Assembly: GCA_030633015.1 (NCBI GenBank)
Contig: DAOVTR010000124.1
Span: forward strand, 1-5,781
Direction: 5' to 3'
DNA length: 5,781 bases
Origin: Bdellovibrionales bacterium
GTDB taxonomy: Bacteria; Bdellovibrionota; Bacteriovoracia; Bacteriovoracales; Bacteriovoracaceae
Positions 1 to 5,781 of the stretch are shown in pieces (within the stretch, counting starts at the first letter, position 1; every line of letters starts with the position of its first letter). Below the pieces are notes generated by a model, which worked only from the letters and a program-made list of their open reading frames with translations, was not told the DNA's origin and searched no databases. Both the position numbers and the translations under genes were made by a program.

Positions 1-1245
1 AAAAGAGATCAATTTATCTTCTAGATCTTCACATGTCTCGAAAGCATCAATTGAGTTTGTAACTAAATTTTGAAAAATACTTTCAAGTTGATTTGGATCT
101 CCAAAAAAAGTTGAAATGTTTTCCTGAAAGTTTAGGTTTGTCTCAATATTATTATTTGTAAGAGTTTTTCCAAGTAGGATAAATGCGTTGTCGATGACTT
201 CATTTATATCCACTTGTCTCCAATCTTTTGTTGAAGGTTTTCTACTATATACTCTTAGATGGTCAATAATTGATTTCATCCGATAAGCAGACTTAGAAAT
301 TTTTCCTATTAGCTCTACTGTTTTTTTATCTTTAGATTTTGTTTCAATGTACGAACTAAATCCTAAAATGGCAGTTAGAGGATTGTTTAGCTCATGGGCG
401 ACGCCAGATGCGAGAACTCCAATGGAGGCCAGTTTACCTGATTGAAATACCTGTTTTTGCATTTCATTTTTTTCTTTTTCAGCAGACTTTCTTTCTGAAA
501 TATCAATTGTGTACTCAATCATTTGAACTACTTCGCCATTTGTATCAAAAATGGGGTGAGCGTGTATCTCCACTGGAATATCTATTTCATCTTTATTGGT
601 GTGCATACTTTCTATAATAACAGATCGTTTGGTGTTTTTTACTTTCTCCATGGGACATGGGTGATTTTGTGATCCACAAGGAGAATCTGAATTATAAATT
701 AATTTGTGGCATTTTATTTGATCTGAATTGTTTACATTAGGAGATCTATTTTTAGCAGACTTGTTTGACATTAAAACTTCATAGGTATTAACGTCAATTA
801 CATAAAAAGGATAATCCAAAGATTCAAAGACTGTTTCAATAAAGTTATCCTTCTTTTTTATCTCTTCTTTTGATTTTTCCCACTCAGAAATATCTATAAA
901 AGTCTCAAGCAGGGCCTTAGCTCCTTCAAACATTACTATACTGCAGGTTTTTATAATTAGATTTTCTTTTTTATCTTTTCTAATTAAGATGGTTTTTTTT
1001 GCATTTATTTTCAGATTCAGATCAATAAATGGACAATTATCTACTTCGCTAGGACAGACGAAATGATGACAGGTCTTATCAGGTATTTCATTATAATCAT
1101 CGCGATCATAACCCATCAATTTAAGGGCAAAATCGTTAATAAATTTTACCTGCTTGTCAAATCCAACAATCATAAGCCCTTGAGGCATATTCTCTAAGAT
1201 TTTTAGAGTTGTTTGATCAATAATAGGATAATCTGGTTTGTTCAT
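1..1245 (-). CDS. Cytoplasmic double-PAS sensor histidine kinase (3' end beyond window)
   Basis: The reading frame is open from the ATG at 1245 to the window edge, giving 415 residues without a stop. The N-terminus has no signal peptide or membrane segment, so the kinase is probably soluble. Residues about 10-120 and 135-255 look like two PAS domains, each ending in the usual D-I-S-E-W or D-I-S-E-R exit motif. A short helical linker leads to a HisKA domain with the H box GVAHELNNPLTAILG. The phospho-acceptor is His284 (codon 394-396). The ATPase domain starts near residue 345, and its N box QNLVTNSIDA is at 392-401. The G boxes lie outside the window. Each PAS holds a cysteine cluster: Cys59, Cys64 and Cys71-Pro in the first, Cys179, Cys190 and Cys197-Pro in the second. 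By family it should autophosphorylate and pass phosphate to a response regulator, but none is visible here. The ribosome site is weak (AAGAG close to the ATG), but this is the first ATG and the PAS domain follows directly. Signal and target are unknown. Confidence 0.93.
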   Translation of the reverse strand, partial: MNKPDYPIIDQTTLKILENMPQGLMIVGFDKQVKFINDFALKLMGYDRDDYNEIPDKTCHHFVCPSEVDNCPFIDLNLKINAKKTILIRKDKKENLIIKTCSIVMFEGAKALLETFIDISEWEKSKEEIKKKDNFIETVFESLDYPFYVIDVNTYEVLMSNKSAKNRSPNVNNSDQIKCHKLIYNSDSPCGSQNHPCPMEKVKNTKRSVIIESMHTNKDEIDIPVEIHAHPIFDTNGEVVQMIEYTIDISERKSAEKEKNEMQKQVFQSGKLASIGVLASGVAHELNNPLTAILGFSSYIETKSKDKKTVELIGKISKSAYRMKSIIDHLRVYSRKPSTKDWRQVDINEVIDNAFILLGKTLTNNNIETNLNFQENISTFFGDPNQLESIFQNLVTNSIDAFETCEDLEDKLISF

Positions 1246-1323
1246 TGCTCTTTTTTTTATGTTTAAATATAACAAACTTATCGGATGAGATTTTAAAAAG
1301 ATTAGATTACAAAAAGGAGGGGT
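1246..1323. other. Intergenic gap between lipoprotein and sensor kinase
   Basis: This 78-bp AT-rich spacer holds no clear terminator hairpin after the lipoprotein stop. On the minus strand TATATT lies about 20 bases before the kinase ATG, but no good -35 accompanies it. A separate kinase promoter is therefore possible but unproven, and read-through from the lipoprotein gene is equally plausible. Confidence 0.4.
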
Positions 1324-2349
1324 TTACCTAAATAAAGTTATTAGGTTTGTCTTGAGTATATATAAATTTCGAGCTGTCTCTTTATTTAATTTTTTATCAT
1401 CAACAAACTTCATTTTTTTTAAAATTCGTTTAAAAGTAGGTTCAATTTTTGCAACAATACCTATGGATTTTAGAAAATACTTAGCTTCTATGGCCTTGCG
1501 TAAGTTAGTGTTTACTACATGCTGCTGTACTTGATTTAAAGAGGTGAATTTTGTTTTCCAACTAAGAGTTGTCATGGATATTTTAGTGAAAAATCGCTCT
1601 ATAGCACCCTGACCTTTTTCGCCAAGTGGAGAAATTGAATTTAGCATAATGGCAATATAGACATTTATTCTATGTTGAATAAGCATAATGGCATCCTGCT
1701 CATAATTTGCAATAACTTTTTCGTGGTCTTTGAGATCTATAAACTCAATAATATTATTATTGAGTTTATAGGTTTTAAAAAGACCATTTTTGATTATGTC
1801 ATAAAGGCTGATTGGATAGATACTATTTTTCATGGCATTCAGTCGGTAAAAGTCATGAATTTCATGCATTGAGTGGGAGAGGGCCAGTAGAACTTGCTCA
1901 GAGCTATCTCTTGTTTTTACAGAAATATCTGATGGATCATCTACCATGGATATAAACCCCTGCAGTTTTCCAAAAAATTCTCTTACAGCTGTATGAAATA
2001 AAAGACTGAGATATTTATAACTATCGTTAGTGATTGGTGCAAAAAGTTGGTATTCAAGTCCACTGTAGTAAGCCGCTGCTGATAATATTTTATTCTCAAG
2101 AGTTTTTTCATTTTGAATTTTTGTTAGTTTACGGTCCCTGGTTTCTTCTGACTCTTTTGATCTGCTAAGTTGTAAAAGATACTCCATTGTCTTTTGCATT
2201 TCCATCATCTGATAGGTTAGACCATCAATTTTTTCTATATCGTTAGACATATCTTCTGTATTTTTTTGCATCTCCTCTAGGTTTTTGTCTAAAGAGCATG
2301 AACTAAAAATGAAAATAATAAGCATAAAAAAGACTGTATTAAAGGCCAT
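1324..2349 (-). CDS. Predicted lipoprotein with N-terminal coiled coil, unknown function
   Basis: I do not recognise this family. From the Met at 2349 the protein has 341 residues. It opens with a hydrophobic signal peptide ending IIFIFSSC, so lipidation would fall on Cys18. Phe at -3 is a permissive rather than ideal lipobox residue. Ser at +2 would favour outer-membrane sorting under the enterobacterial rule, which may not apply here. Residues about 24-62 show regular heptads (Leu/Thr/Ile at a, Met/Ile at d), which suggests a coiled coil. A charged stretch follows, then a mainly helical region without further membrane segments. The frame extends 14 codons upstream to an ATG at 2391, but that start has no ribosome site. 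The Met at 2349 has GGGAGA at 2355-2360, five bases upstream, and gives a standard-length signal peptide. The signal then lacks a basic residue, which is the one point for the longer start (Arg at its residue 7). The gene lies 78 bp upstream of the sensor kinase on the same strand, so co-transcription is possible. Codons for residues 194-204 form a perfect palindrome. Confidence 0.82.
   Translation of the reverse strand: MAFNTVFFMLIIFIFSSCSLDKNLEEMQKNTEDMSNDIEKIDGLTYQMMEMQKTMEYLLQLSRSKESEETRDRKLTKIQNEKTLENKILSAAAYYSGLEYQLFAPITNDSYKYLSLLFHTAVREFFGKLQGFISMVDDPSDISVKTRDSSEQVLLALSHSMHEIHDFYRLNAMKNSIYPISLYDIIKNGLFKTYKLNNNIIEFIDLKDHEKVIANYEQDAIMLIQHRINVYIAIMLNSISPLGEKGQGAIERFFTKISMTTLSWKTKFTSLNQVQQHVVNTNLRKAIEAKYFLKSIGIVAKIEPTFKRILKKMKFVDDKKLNKETARNLYILKTNLITLFR
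1737..1771. repeat. Perfect 16-bp inverted repeat with 3-base loop, inside the lipoprotein gene
   Basis: The arms 1737-1752 and 1756-1771 are exact reverse complements around the loop ATT at 1753-1755. An outer pair of arms, 1724-1731 (TGGTCTTT) and 1779-1786 (AAAGACCA), also matches exactly, so the structure spans 63 bases. In plus-strand RNA most of the interval between the two stems can also pair, using G-U wobbles (1732-1736 with 1772-1776) and a two-base bulge. In the minus-strand mRNA those wobbles become A-C mismatches, so the antisense RNA would fold better than the mRNA. A run of five T at 1787-1791 follows on the plus strand. The repeat is wholly within coding sequence for residues 194-204 of the lipoprotein. 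Confidence 0.9.
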
Positions 2350-2354
2350 CAATG

Positions 2355-2360
2355 TCTCCC
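2355..2360 (-). promoter_or_regulatory. Ribosome binding site that decides the lipoprotein start
   Basis: On the minus strand GGGAGA lies five bases before the ATG at 2349. The alternative ATG at 2391 is preceded only by an A/T run with no Shine-Dalgarno match. This supports the shorter 341-residue lipoprotein. Confidence 0.6.
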
Positions 2361-2403
2361 AACAGATAAGACGGTAAATGTTTATAAGCATTTTTTAAGA
2401 TAG

Positions 2404-2432
2404 TTGAATAGCTTCGACAAGTTTATTATAGT
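2404..2432 (+). promoter_or_regulatory. Candidate sigma70-type promoter for the three-gene operon
   Basis: TTGAAT at 2404-2409 and TATAGT at 2427-2432 are separated by 17 bases and match the -35 and -10 consensus at 4/6 and 5/6 positions. The start of transcription would fall near 2439, leaving a leader of about 59 bases before the reductase ATG. The region is AT-rich, so chance matches are possible, but spacing and position are right. Confidence 0.5.
2425..2430 (-). promoter_or_regulatory. Candidate -10 box for the lipoprotein gene
   Basis: Read on the minus strand this is a perfect TATAAT, giving a start near 2418 and a leader of about 70 bases to the ATG at 2349. I see no convincing -35 hexamer at the right distance. 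It overlaps the -10 box of the plus-strand promoter. Confidence 0.35.
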
Positions 2433-2483
2433 GATTTTTTAAAGTAATTTTATTAGCATCTAACTAGCTGAAAAAACGAAGAG

Positions 2484-2489
2484 AAGGAG
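2484..2489 (+). promoter_or_regulatory. Strong ribosome binding site of the aldo/keto reductase
   Basis: AAGGAG sits eight bases before the ATG at 2498. It is one of the strongest Shine-Dalgarno matches in the window and fixes the start of the operon's first gene. Confidence 0.75.
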
Positions 2490-2497
2490 AGTTTTAG

Positions 2498-3430
2498 ATG
2501 AAGCGGTTTATTGAAAAAAATACCTCAACAAAGCTTATTTTTGGAGGAGCTTCTATAAGTGGAGAAGGTGGAGGCTACGGATTCGGAGATATTTCAGAGG
2601 ATCAATCCCTTGCTTTATTAAAAGAAGCTTACGCAAAAGGAGTAAATATTTTTGATACTGCACCAATATATGGTTTTGGATTGTCGGAAAAAAGAATTGG
2701 CAGGGCCTTAAAAACAAACAGGGATAAGGTTATTATTATCTCTAAATCAGGAGTTACATGGCATTCAAATAAGAGAGTTAATTTAACTAATGATCCTAAG
2801 ACAACTAAAAAGATGCTTGAGCAATCCCTGCGTGATTTAGACAGTGAATATATTGATCTGTATATGATTCATTGGCCAGATCCATTGATTGATATAAGAA
2901 GGCCATTGGAAGTTTTGGCCCAAGCAAAACATGAAGGAAAAATAAGACATATTGGTCTTTGTAATACAAATTTAGATGATCTTAAACTTGCCAAGGAAAT
3001 TACAACAATTGAGGTTGTTCAATCAGAGTTTAATCTTTTAAATACAAAAGCAAAATCCCAATTTAAATATTTAACTCAAGATAATATTTCTTTTATAAGT
3101 TGGGGAACTTTAGATAAAGGAATACTTACAAAAAGAGTAACTGAAGGGCGAGCATATGATAAGTCCGATGCTAGAAGTTGGGCCCCATGGTGGAATAAAA
3201 AGGAAAATAAAAAGAAATTAGAAACTTTAAAAAAAGTTTGGCCTGTTATTAACGCTTTAAATATATCGCCACTTGAGCTTGCTATTAGTTATAATTTGCA
3301 ATTTGAACCTGTTGATGGTGTTATTTGTGGAGTACGCTCAATTGAGCAGTTAGACACTTGTTTGAAAAGTTTAAATAGTATTTCTTCTAAAAAAGTATTT
3401 GCAGAAATTGAGGAAATTATAAATGGATAA
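2498..3430 (+). CDS. Aldo/keto reductase family oxidoreductase
   Basis: This 310-residue protein has the usual length of a single-domain (beta/alpha)8 aldo/keto reductase, a cytoplasmic NAD(P)H-dependent enzyme that reduces aldehydes or ketones. The catalytic tetrad is complete: Asp53 and Tyr58 in FDTAPIYGFGLSE, Lys83 in ISKSG, and His125 in MIHWPDP. The strand motif HIGLCNTN (151-158) and VVQSEFNLL (173-181) match the family's nicotinamide-contacting segments. CGVRSIEQL (277-285) matches the C-terminal cofactor-phosphate loop usually written G-x-R-S-x-E-Q-L, which suggests NADP(H). A glycine-rich stretch near residues 22-30 follows the first strand. It is the first gene of the operon, and its last eight bases overlap the glycosyltransferase gene. 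Reductases of this kind occur in sugar and surface-glycan clusters, so a sugar or nucleotide-sugar substrate is plausible. Substrate and gene name cannot be read from the sequence. Confidence 0.95.
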   Translation: MKRFIEKNTSTKLIFGGASISGEGGGYGFGDISEDQSLALLKEAYAKGVNIFDTAPIYGFGLSEKRIGRALKTNRDKVIIISKSGVTWHSNKRVNLTNDPKTTKKMLEQSLRDLDSEYIDLYMIHWPDPLIDIRRPLEVLAQAKHEGKIRHIGLCNTNLDDLKLAKEITTIEVVQSEFNLLNTKAKSQFKYLTQDNISFISWGTLDKGILTKRVTEGRAYDKSDARSWAPWWNKKENKKKLETLKKVWPVINALNISPLELAISYNLQFEPVDGVICGVRSIEQLDTCLKSLNSISSKKVFAEIEEIING

Positions 3431-4268
3431 ACTTCTAGTCAGTGTTGTGATTCCGACATTTAATAGATCCCACCTTCTTTTAAGGGCCATTGATTCTGTT
3501 TTAAGTCAAAGCTATAAAAACGTTGAAATTATTATTGTTGATGATTTTTCGAGTGATCATACTGTAGAGATGGTGAAACATTTTTTTAAAGAGAGACAAT
3601 TTGAAAAATTCAAATTAATTGAAAATGAAAAAAACTATGGAGTGTCTTACAGTCGAAACCAAGCAATTAAAGAAAGCGGTGGTGACTATATTGCATTTTT
3701 AGATTCAGATGATGAATGGTTAGAACGTAAGTTAGAGCGTCAGATGGATTTTTTTAAAATAAATAGTCAAGTGGCGTTGGTTCATGGAGAGGAAATTTGG
3801 ATTAGAAATGGGGTAAGAGTTAATCAAAAAAAGATTCATCAAAAATTTGGAGGACAAATATTTTTGAAATGTCTTCCACTGTGCATAATTTCGCCATCAG
3901 CAGCGCTGGTAAGAAAAGATATTTTACAAGAGTTTGATTTTTTTGATGAGCAGTACATTGTATGTGAAGATTATGATTTATGGCTTAAAATAACTTCCAA
4001 ATATGAAGTCGGATTTATTTCTGATCCTATAATAAAAAAATATGGAGGTCATGAAGATCAACTTTCAAATAAGTTTTTTGCAATGGATTTTTATCGGATA
4101 AAATCAATGTTTAGAATTTATGAAGATTATAACTTATCAAAAGAGAATAAATCTAAAGTGGCACAAGAGATAATTAAGAAATCTGAAGTATTACTTAATG
4201 GATATATTAAACATAATAATATGGAAAACTATGATCTGATTTTAAAAATCAAAGAAGAAGTTTTATGA
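3423..4268 (+). CDS. Family 2 (GT-A fold) glycosyltransferase
   Basis: The 281-residue protein starts directly with the nucleotide-binding motif VSVVIPTFNRSHLLLRAIDS (6-25), typical of GT2. It continues with IIIVDDFSSDHT, whose Asp40-Asp41 would contact the nucleotide. The metal-binding DxD motif is FLDSDDEW (92-99). The ED motif CEDYDLW (181-187) supplies Asp183 as probable catalytic base. A C-terminal KYGGHEDQLS (206-215) contains a His that may lie near the active site. There is no transmembrane segment, so it is probably cytosolic or peripheral on the inner membrane. It should transfer a sugar from a nucleotide donor, and neither donor nor acceptor can be predicted. Its ATG lies inside the end of the reductase gene (8-bp overlap), with GAGGA at 3410-3414 eight bases upstream. 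Its own stop overlaps the next start as ATGA. Both overlaps indicate coupled translation. Confidence 0.95.
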   Translation: MDKLLVSVVIPTFNRSHLLLRAIDSVLSQSYKNVEIIIVDDFSSDHTVEMVKHFFKERQFEKFKLIENEKNYGVSYSRNQAIKESGGDYIAFLDSDDEWLERKLERQMDFFKINSQVALVHGEEIWIRNGVRVNQKKIHQKFGGQIFLKCLPLCIISPSAALVRKDILQEFDFFDEQYIVCEDYDLWLKITSKYEVGFISDPIIKKYGGHEDQLSNKFFAMDFYRIKSMFRIYEDYNLSKENKSKVAQEIIKKSEVLLNGYIKHNNMENYDLILKIKEEVL

Positions 4269-5248
4269 TTTTATACGACGAATTTTTAGGGCTTAATTTG
4301 TCTGAGTTTGGGATTGATATTCCTCTTTTAGATCAAAGAGCACTTTCTATTATTGAGTTTTTATCAAAGAACTTTGATGAAAATAAATTTTTAGTTCAGC
4401 CTTCAAAAAAATTGGTTAGTGCAGATGATTTAATGCTTTGTCATGAAAAAAAATATGTAGATAAACTGTTCTCATCAGAAGTTGATAGAGAGGTAATTTC
4501 AACTTTTGAGCTTATAGATTTAAATGGATTGTATAATCGATATAATCCTCAAAATGCGAAGTATTCTTTGGAGCAGTTGGCGTCAAAAATTATTTCTCAA
4601 ACAAGTGCTAGTTTTGATGCCATGAATTTTTCTTTAAAAACTGGTTTTAGTTATCTTCTTGCAGGAGGAGCCCATCACGCCATGACAGGCATGGGGCGTG
4701 GATTTTGTTTGGTAAATGATATTGTTTGGGGAGTAAGAACTTTACATAAAAAAGGAATAATTCGGTCAACTTGGATAATAGATGTGGACGCACATAAAGG
4801 TGATGGCACTGCAGAGATTACTTTTACAGATAGCTCAATTGTCACTTTGAGTATTCATATGGCCCAGGGGTGGCCTCTTGATAATCCAAACGATTCAAAT
4901 CAACCTTGGCATATTCCAAGTAATATTGATCTTCCAATCAGTTCAGGAGAAGAGGGCAAGTATTTAGAAAAATTATCTTCAGGACTAAATAATTTAAAAA
5001 GAGATTTTCCAACTCCTGATTTAGTTGTTGTCGTTCATGGCTCTGATGCTTATGAGTTAGATGAGCTTAAAAGTAGTAGTTTAATTAGTCTTTCGTTGGA
5101 GCAGTTGATGCAAAGAGATTTACTGCTTTATAATACTTTTAAACAAATGGATGTCCCTCAGTGTTACTTGTTGGCAGGAGGATATGGTAAACATTCATGG
5201 AAAGTACATGCTCAATTTTTAGAATATGTTTTATCAAAAAGAATTTAA
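4265..5248 (+). CDS. HDAC-like zinc amidohydrolase (histone deacetylase family)
   Basis: This 327-residue protein belongs to the arginase/deacetylase-fold HDAC family, which includes AcuC-like and acetylpolyamine deacetylases. The catalytic His pair is in GGAHHAM (His137, His138), and GRGFCLVND (144-152) follows. The zinc ligands are Asp175 and His177 in IDVDAHKGDGT and Asp261 in HGSDAYELDEL. The transition-state Tyr307 is in LAGGYG. All core catalytic residues are therefore present, and an active hydrolase is likely. One oddity is Lys178 where most relatives have a second His (DxDxHH). The N-terminal segment also lacks the common H-P-E-R-P motif and has DIPLLDQRA, and the loop after LSIH differs from the usual form. 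In bacteria these enzymes deacetylate small molecules such as polyamines, and sometimes proteins. The 4-bp ATGA overlap with the glycosyltransferase suggests an acylated sugar or glycoconjugate substrate, which is inference. The ribosome site is weak (AGAAG), consistent with translational coupling. Confidence 0.94.
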   Translation: MILYDEFLGLNLSEFGIDIPLLDQRALSIIEFLSKNFDENKFLVQPSKKLVSADDLMLCHEKKYVDKLFSSEVDREVISTFELIDLNGLYNRYNPQNAKYSLEQLASKIISQTSASFDAMNFSLKTGFSYLLAGGAHHAMTGMGRGFCLVNDIVWGVRTLHKKGIIRSTWIIDVDAHKGDGTAEITFTDSSIVTLSIHMAQGWPLDNPNDSNQPWHIPSNIDLPISSGEEGKYLEKLSSGLNNLKRDFPTPDLVVVVHGSDAYELDELKSSSLISLSLEQLMQRDLLLYNTFKQMDVPQCYLLAGGYGKHSWKVHAQFLEYVLSKRI

Positions 5249-5781
5249 AGCTCGTGTGGTAGTACTCTTCTCATGGGTCTAAAATAAATATTAGGAGAGC
5301 ATTTTAAAAGATCAACGACTTTAGTTACATAAATGCAAGCGTATTTTTCAACTTGATTTGCGATGAGACTCTCTTCTTGGCCGGCCCGCATAAGCTCGCC
5401 CCAGTTTGCATTAAAAAGAGATTGATAAGTTTCAATGAAACTTGATATCTCTTTATTAATTTTATCTATCTTTTTATGGTACTGGTCCATCTTATCTTTG
5501 GATTTGTTGTTGGATTGATATAGGGTAGTCATTTCTTGCTCCAATGATTTTTTTAGCTTCATGGATGCATCTATTATTTCCTGATAGGTCTGACCTTTTT
5601 TTATTGAGACTATCTCATCTTCTAAAGGAGCAAGAACCAGGGCCGTTCTCCATTGGAATGTTTTTTTAAGACTAACAACGTCACCATAAATATGATCTCC
5701 AAGGTATAAAATCTCAGTGGGATTAAGCTCTAGGTCATGTTCTATTTTTTTGGCTGATCCTCCACGAAAGATTCCATTGGT
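5245..5781 (-). CDS. HAD-IG family 5'-nucleotidase (cN-II-like), C-terminal part
   Basis: The frame is open from the right window edge to the stop at 5245-5247, giving 178 residues. A Met codon at 5562 is internal, because recognisable family sequence continues upstream of it. The fragment begins with TNGIFRGGSA and reaches ILYLGDHIYGDVVSLKKTF. That stretch contains HAD motif IV, whose two Asp residues in GDHIYGD bind Mg2+; human cN-II has the very similar GDHIFGD. QWRTALVLAPLEDE follows as in the family. Next come a long lysine-rich helical stretch and the C-terminal block FRPMRRVLPHEL, typical of the family's end. The missing N-terminal part should hold the nucleophile motif DxDxT. The enzyme probably dephosphorylates nucleoside monophosphates such as IMP or GMP in the cytoplasm. 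Its stop overlaps the deacetylase stop by 4 bp in convergent orientation, so no terminator fits between the two genes. Confidence 0.93.
   Translation of the reverse strand, partial: TNGIFRGGSAKKIEHDLELNPTEILYLGDHIYGDVVSLKKTFQWRTALVLAPLEDEIVSIKKGQTYQEIIDASMKLKKSLEQEMTTLYQSNNKSKDKMDQYHKKIDKINKEISSFIETYQSLFNANWGELMRAGQEESLIANQVEKYACIYVTKVVDLLKCSPNIYFRPMRRVLPHEL

Noticed and set aside
408..617. 69-codon plus-strand open frame
   Set aside because: It lies antisense within the sensor kinase, whose PAS2 and HisKA motifs are clear, and it has no recognisable domain.
1315..1320. Perfect AGGAGG Shine-Dalgarno-like sequence on the plus strand
   Set aside because: No ATG or GTG follows at a usable distance and no plus-strand gene starts there.
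1352..1534. 60-codon plus-strand open frame
   Set aside because: It is antisense to the lipoprotein gene, has no ribosome site of note and no recognisable content.
1672..1872. 66-codon plus-strand open frame
   Set aside because: It is antisense to the lipoprotein. Its resemblance to the sense protein is limited to the palindrome and follows from it.
2350..2391. Longer lipoprotein start at the ATG at 2391
   Set aside because: It has no ribosome site, while the Met at 2349 has GGGAGA five bases upstream and gives a normal signal peptide. It is kept only as an alternative because it would add a basic residue to the signal.
5245..5562. A separate 105-residue protein starting at the Met codon at 5562
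   Set aside because: Family-typical HAD motif IV sequence continues in the same frame upstream to the window edge, so the Met is internal to a longer 5'-nucleotidase.
1..5781. CRISPR array, tRNA, rRNA, insertion sequence or phage genes
   Set aside because: I saw no regularly spaced repeats, cloverleaf-like sequence, transposase or integrase motifs on either strand.

Overview
The window is an AT-rich bacterial segment, roughly one third G+C by eye. Coding density is high, intergenic gaps are short (78 and 106 bp), and the genes form two opposed blocks. The mix of a soluble double-PAS histidine kinase, a coiled-coil lipoprotein and a cN-II-like HAD-IG 5'-nucleotidase in low-G+C DNA would fit a Bdellovibrionota-type (Bacteriovorax-like) or related delta-group Gram-negative. 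That assignment is inference from gene content and composition only.

Layout. (1) Positions 1-1245, minus: a PAS-PAS-HisKA-HATPase sensor kinase, cut by the left window edge after its N box. Each PAS domain carries a cysteine cluster. (2) 1324-2349, minus: an unrecognised lipoprotein, 341 aa when started at the Met with the good ribosome binding site. A near-perfect palindrome lies inside its coding sequence. (3) 2350-2497: a divergent control region where a plus-strand promoter and a minus-strand -10 box overlap. (4) 2498-5248, plus: a tightly overlapped three-gene operon of aldo/keto reductase, family 2 glycosyltransferase and class I/II HDAC-like deacetylase. The genes overlap by 8 bp and 4 bp, so translation is probably coupled. 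(5) 5245-5781, minus: the C-terminal 178 codons of a HAD-IG (cN-II-like) 5'-nucleotidase. It converges on the operon with a 4-bp stop-to-stop overlap.

How the genes may work together. The three-gene operon is the likeliest unit with a joint function. An NADPH-type carbonyl reductase, a nucleotide-sugar transferase and a zinc amidohydrolase could together build or trim an acylated glycan or glycoconjugate, but no substrate can be read from sequence. The deacetylase has its zinc ligands but departs from the textbook active-site motif (DxDxHK instead of DxDxHH), and its other loops also look non-standard. The sensor kinase and the lipoprotein share a strand and may be co-transcribed. No response regulator is visible. 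The most unusual non-coding signal is the palindrome at 1724-1786. It makes both DNA strands encode almost the same 11-residue peptide.
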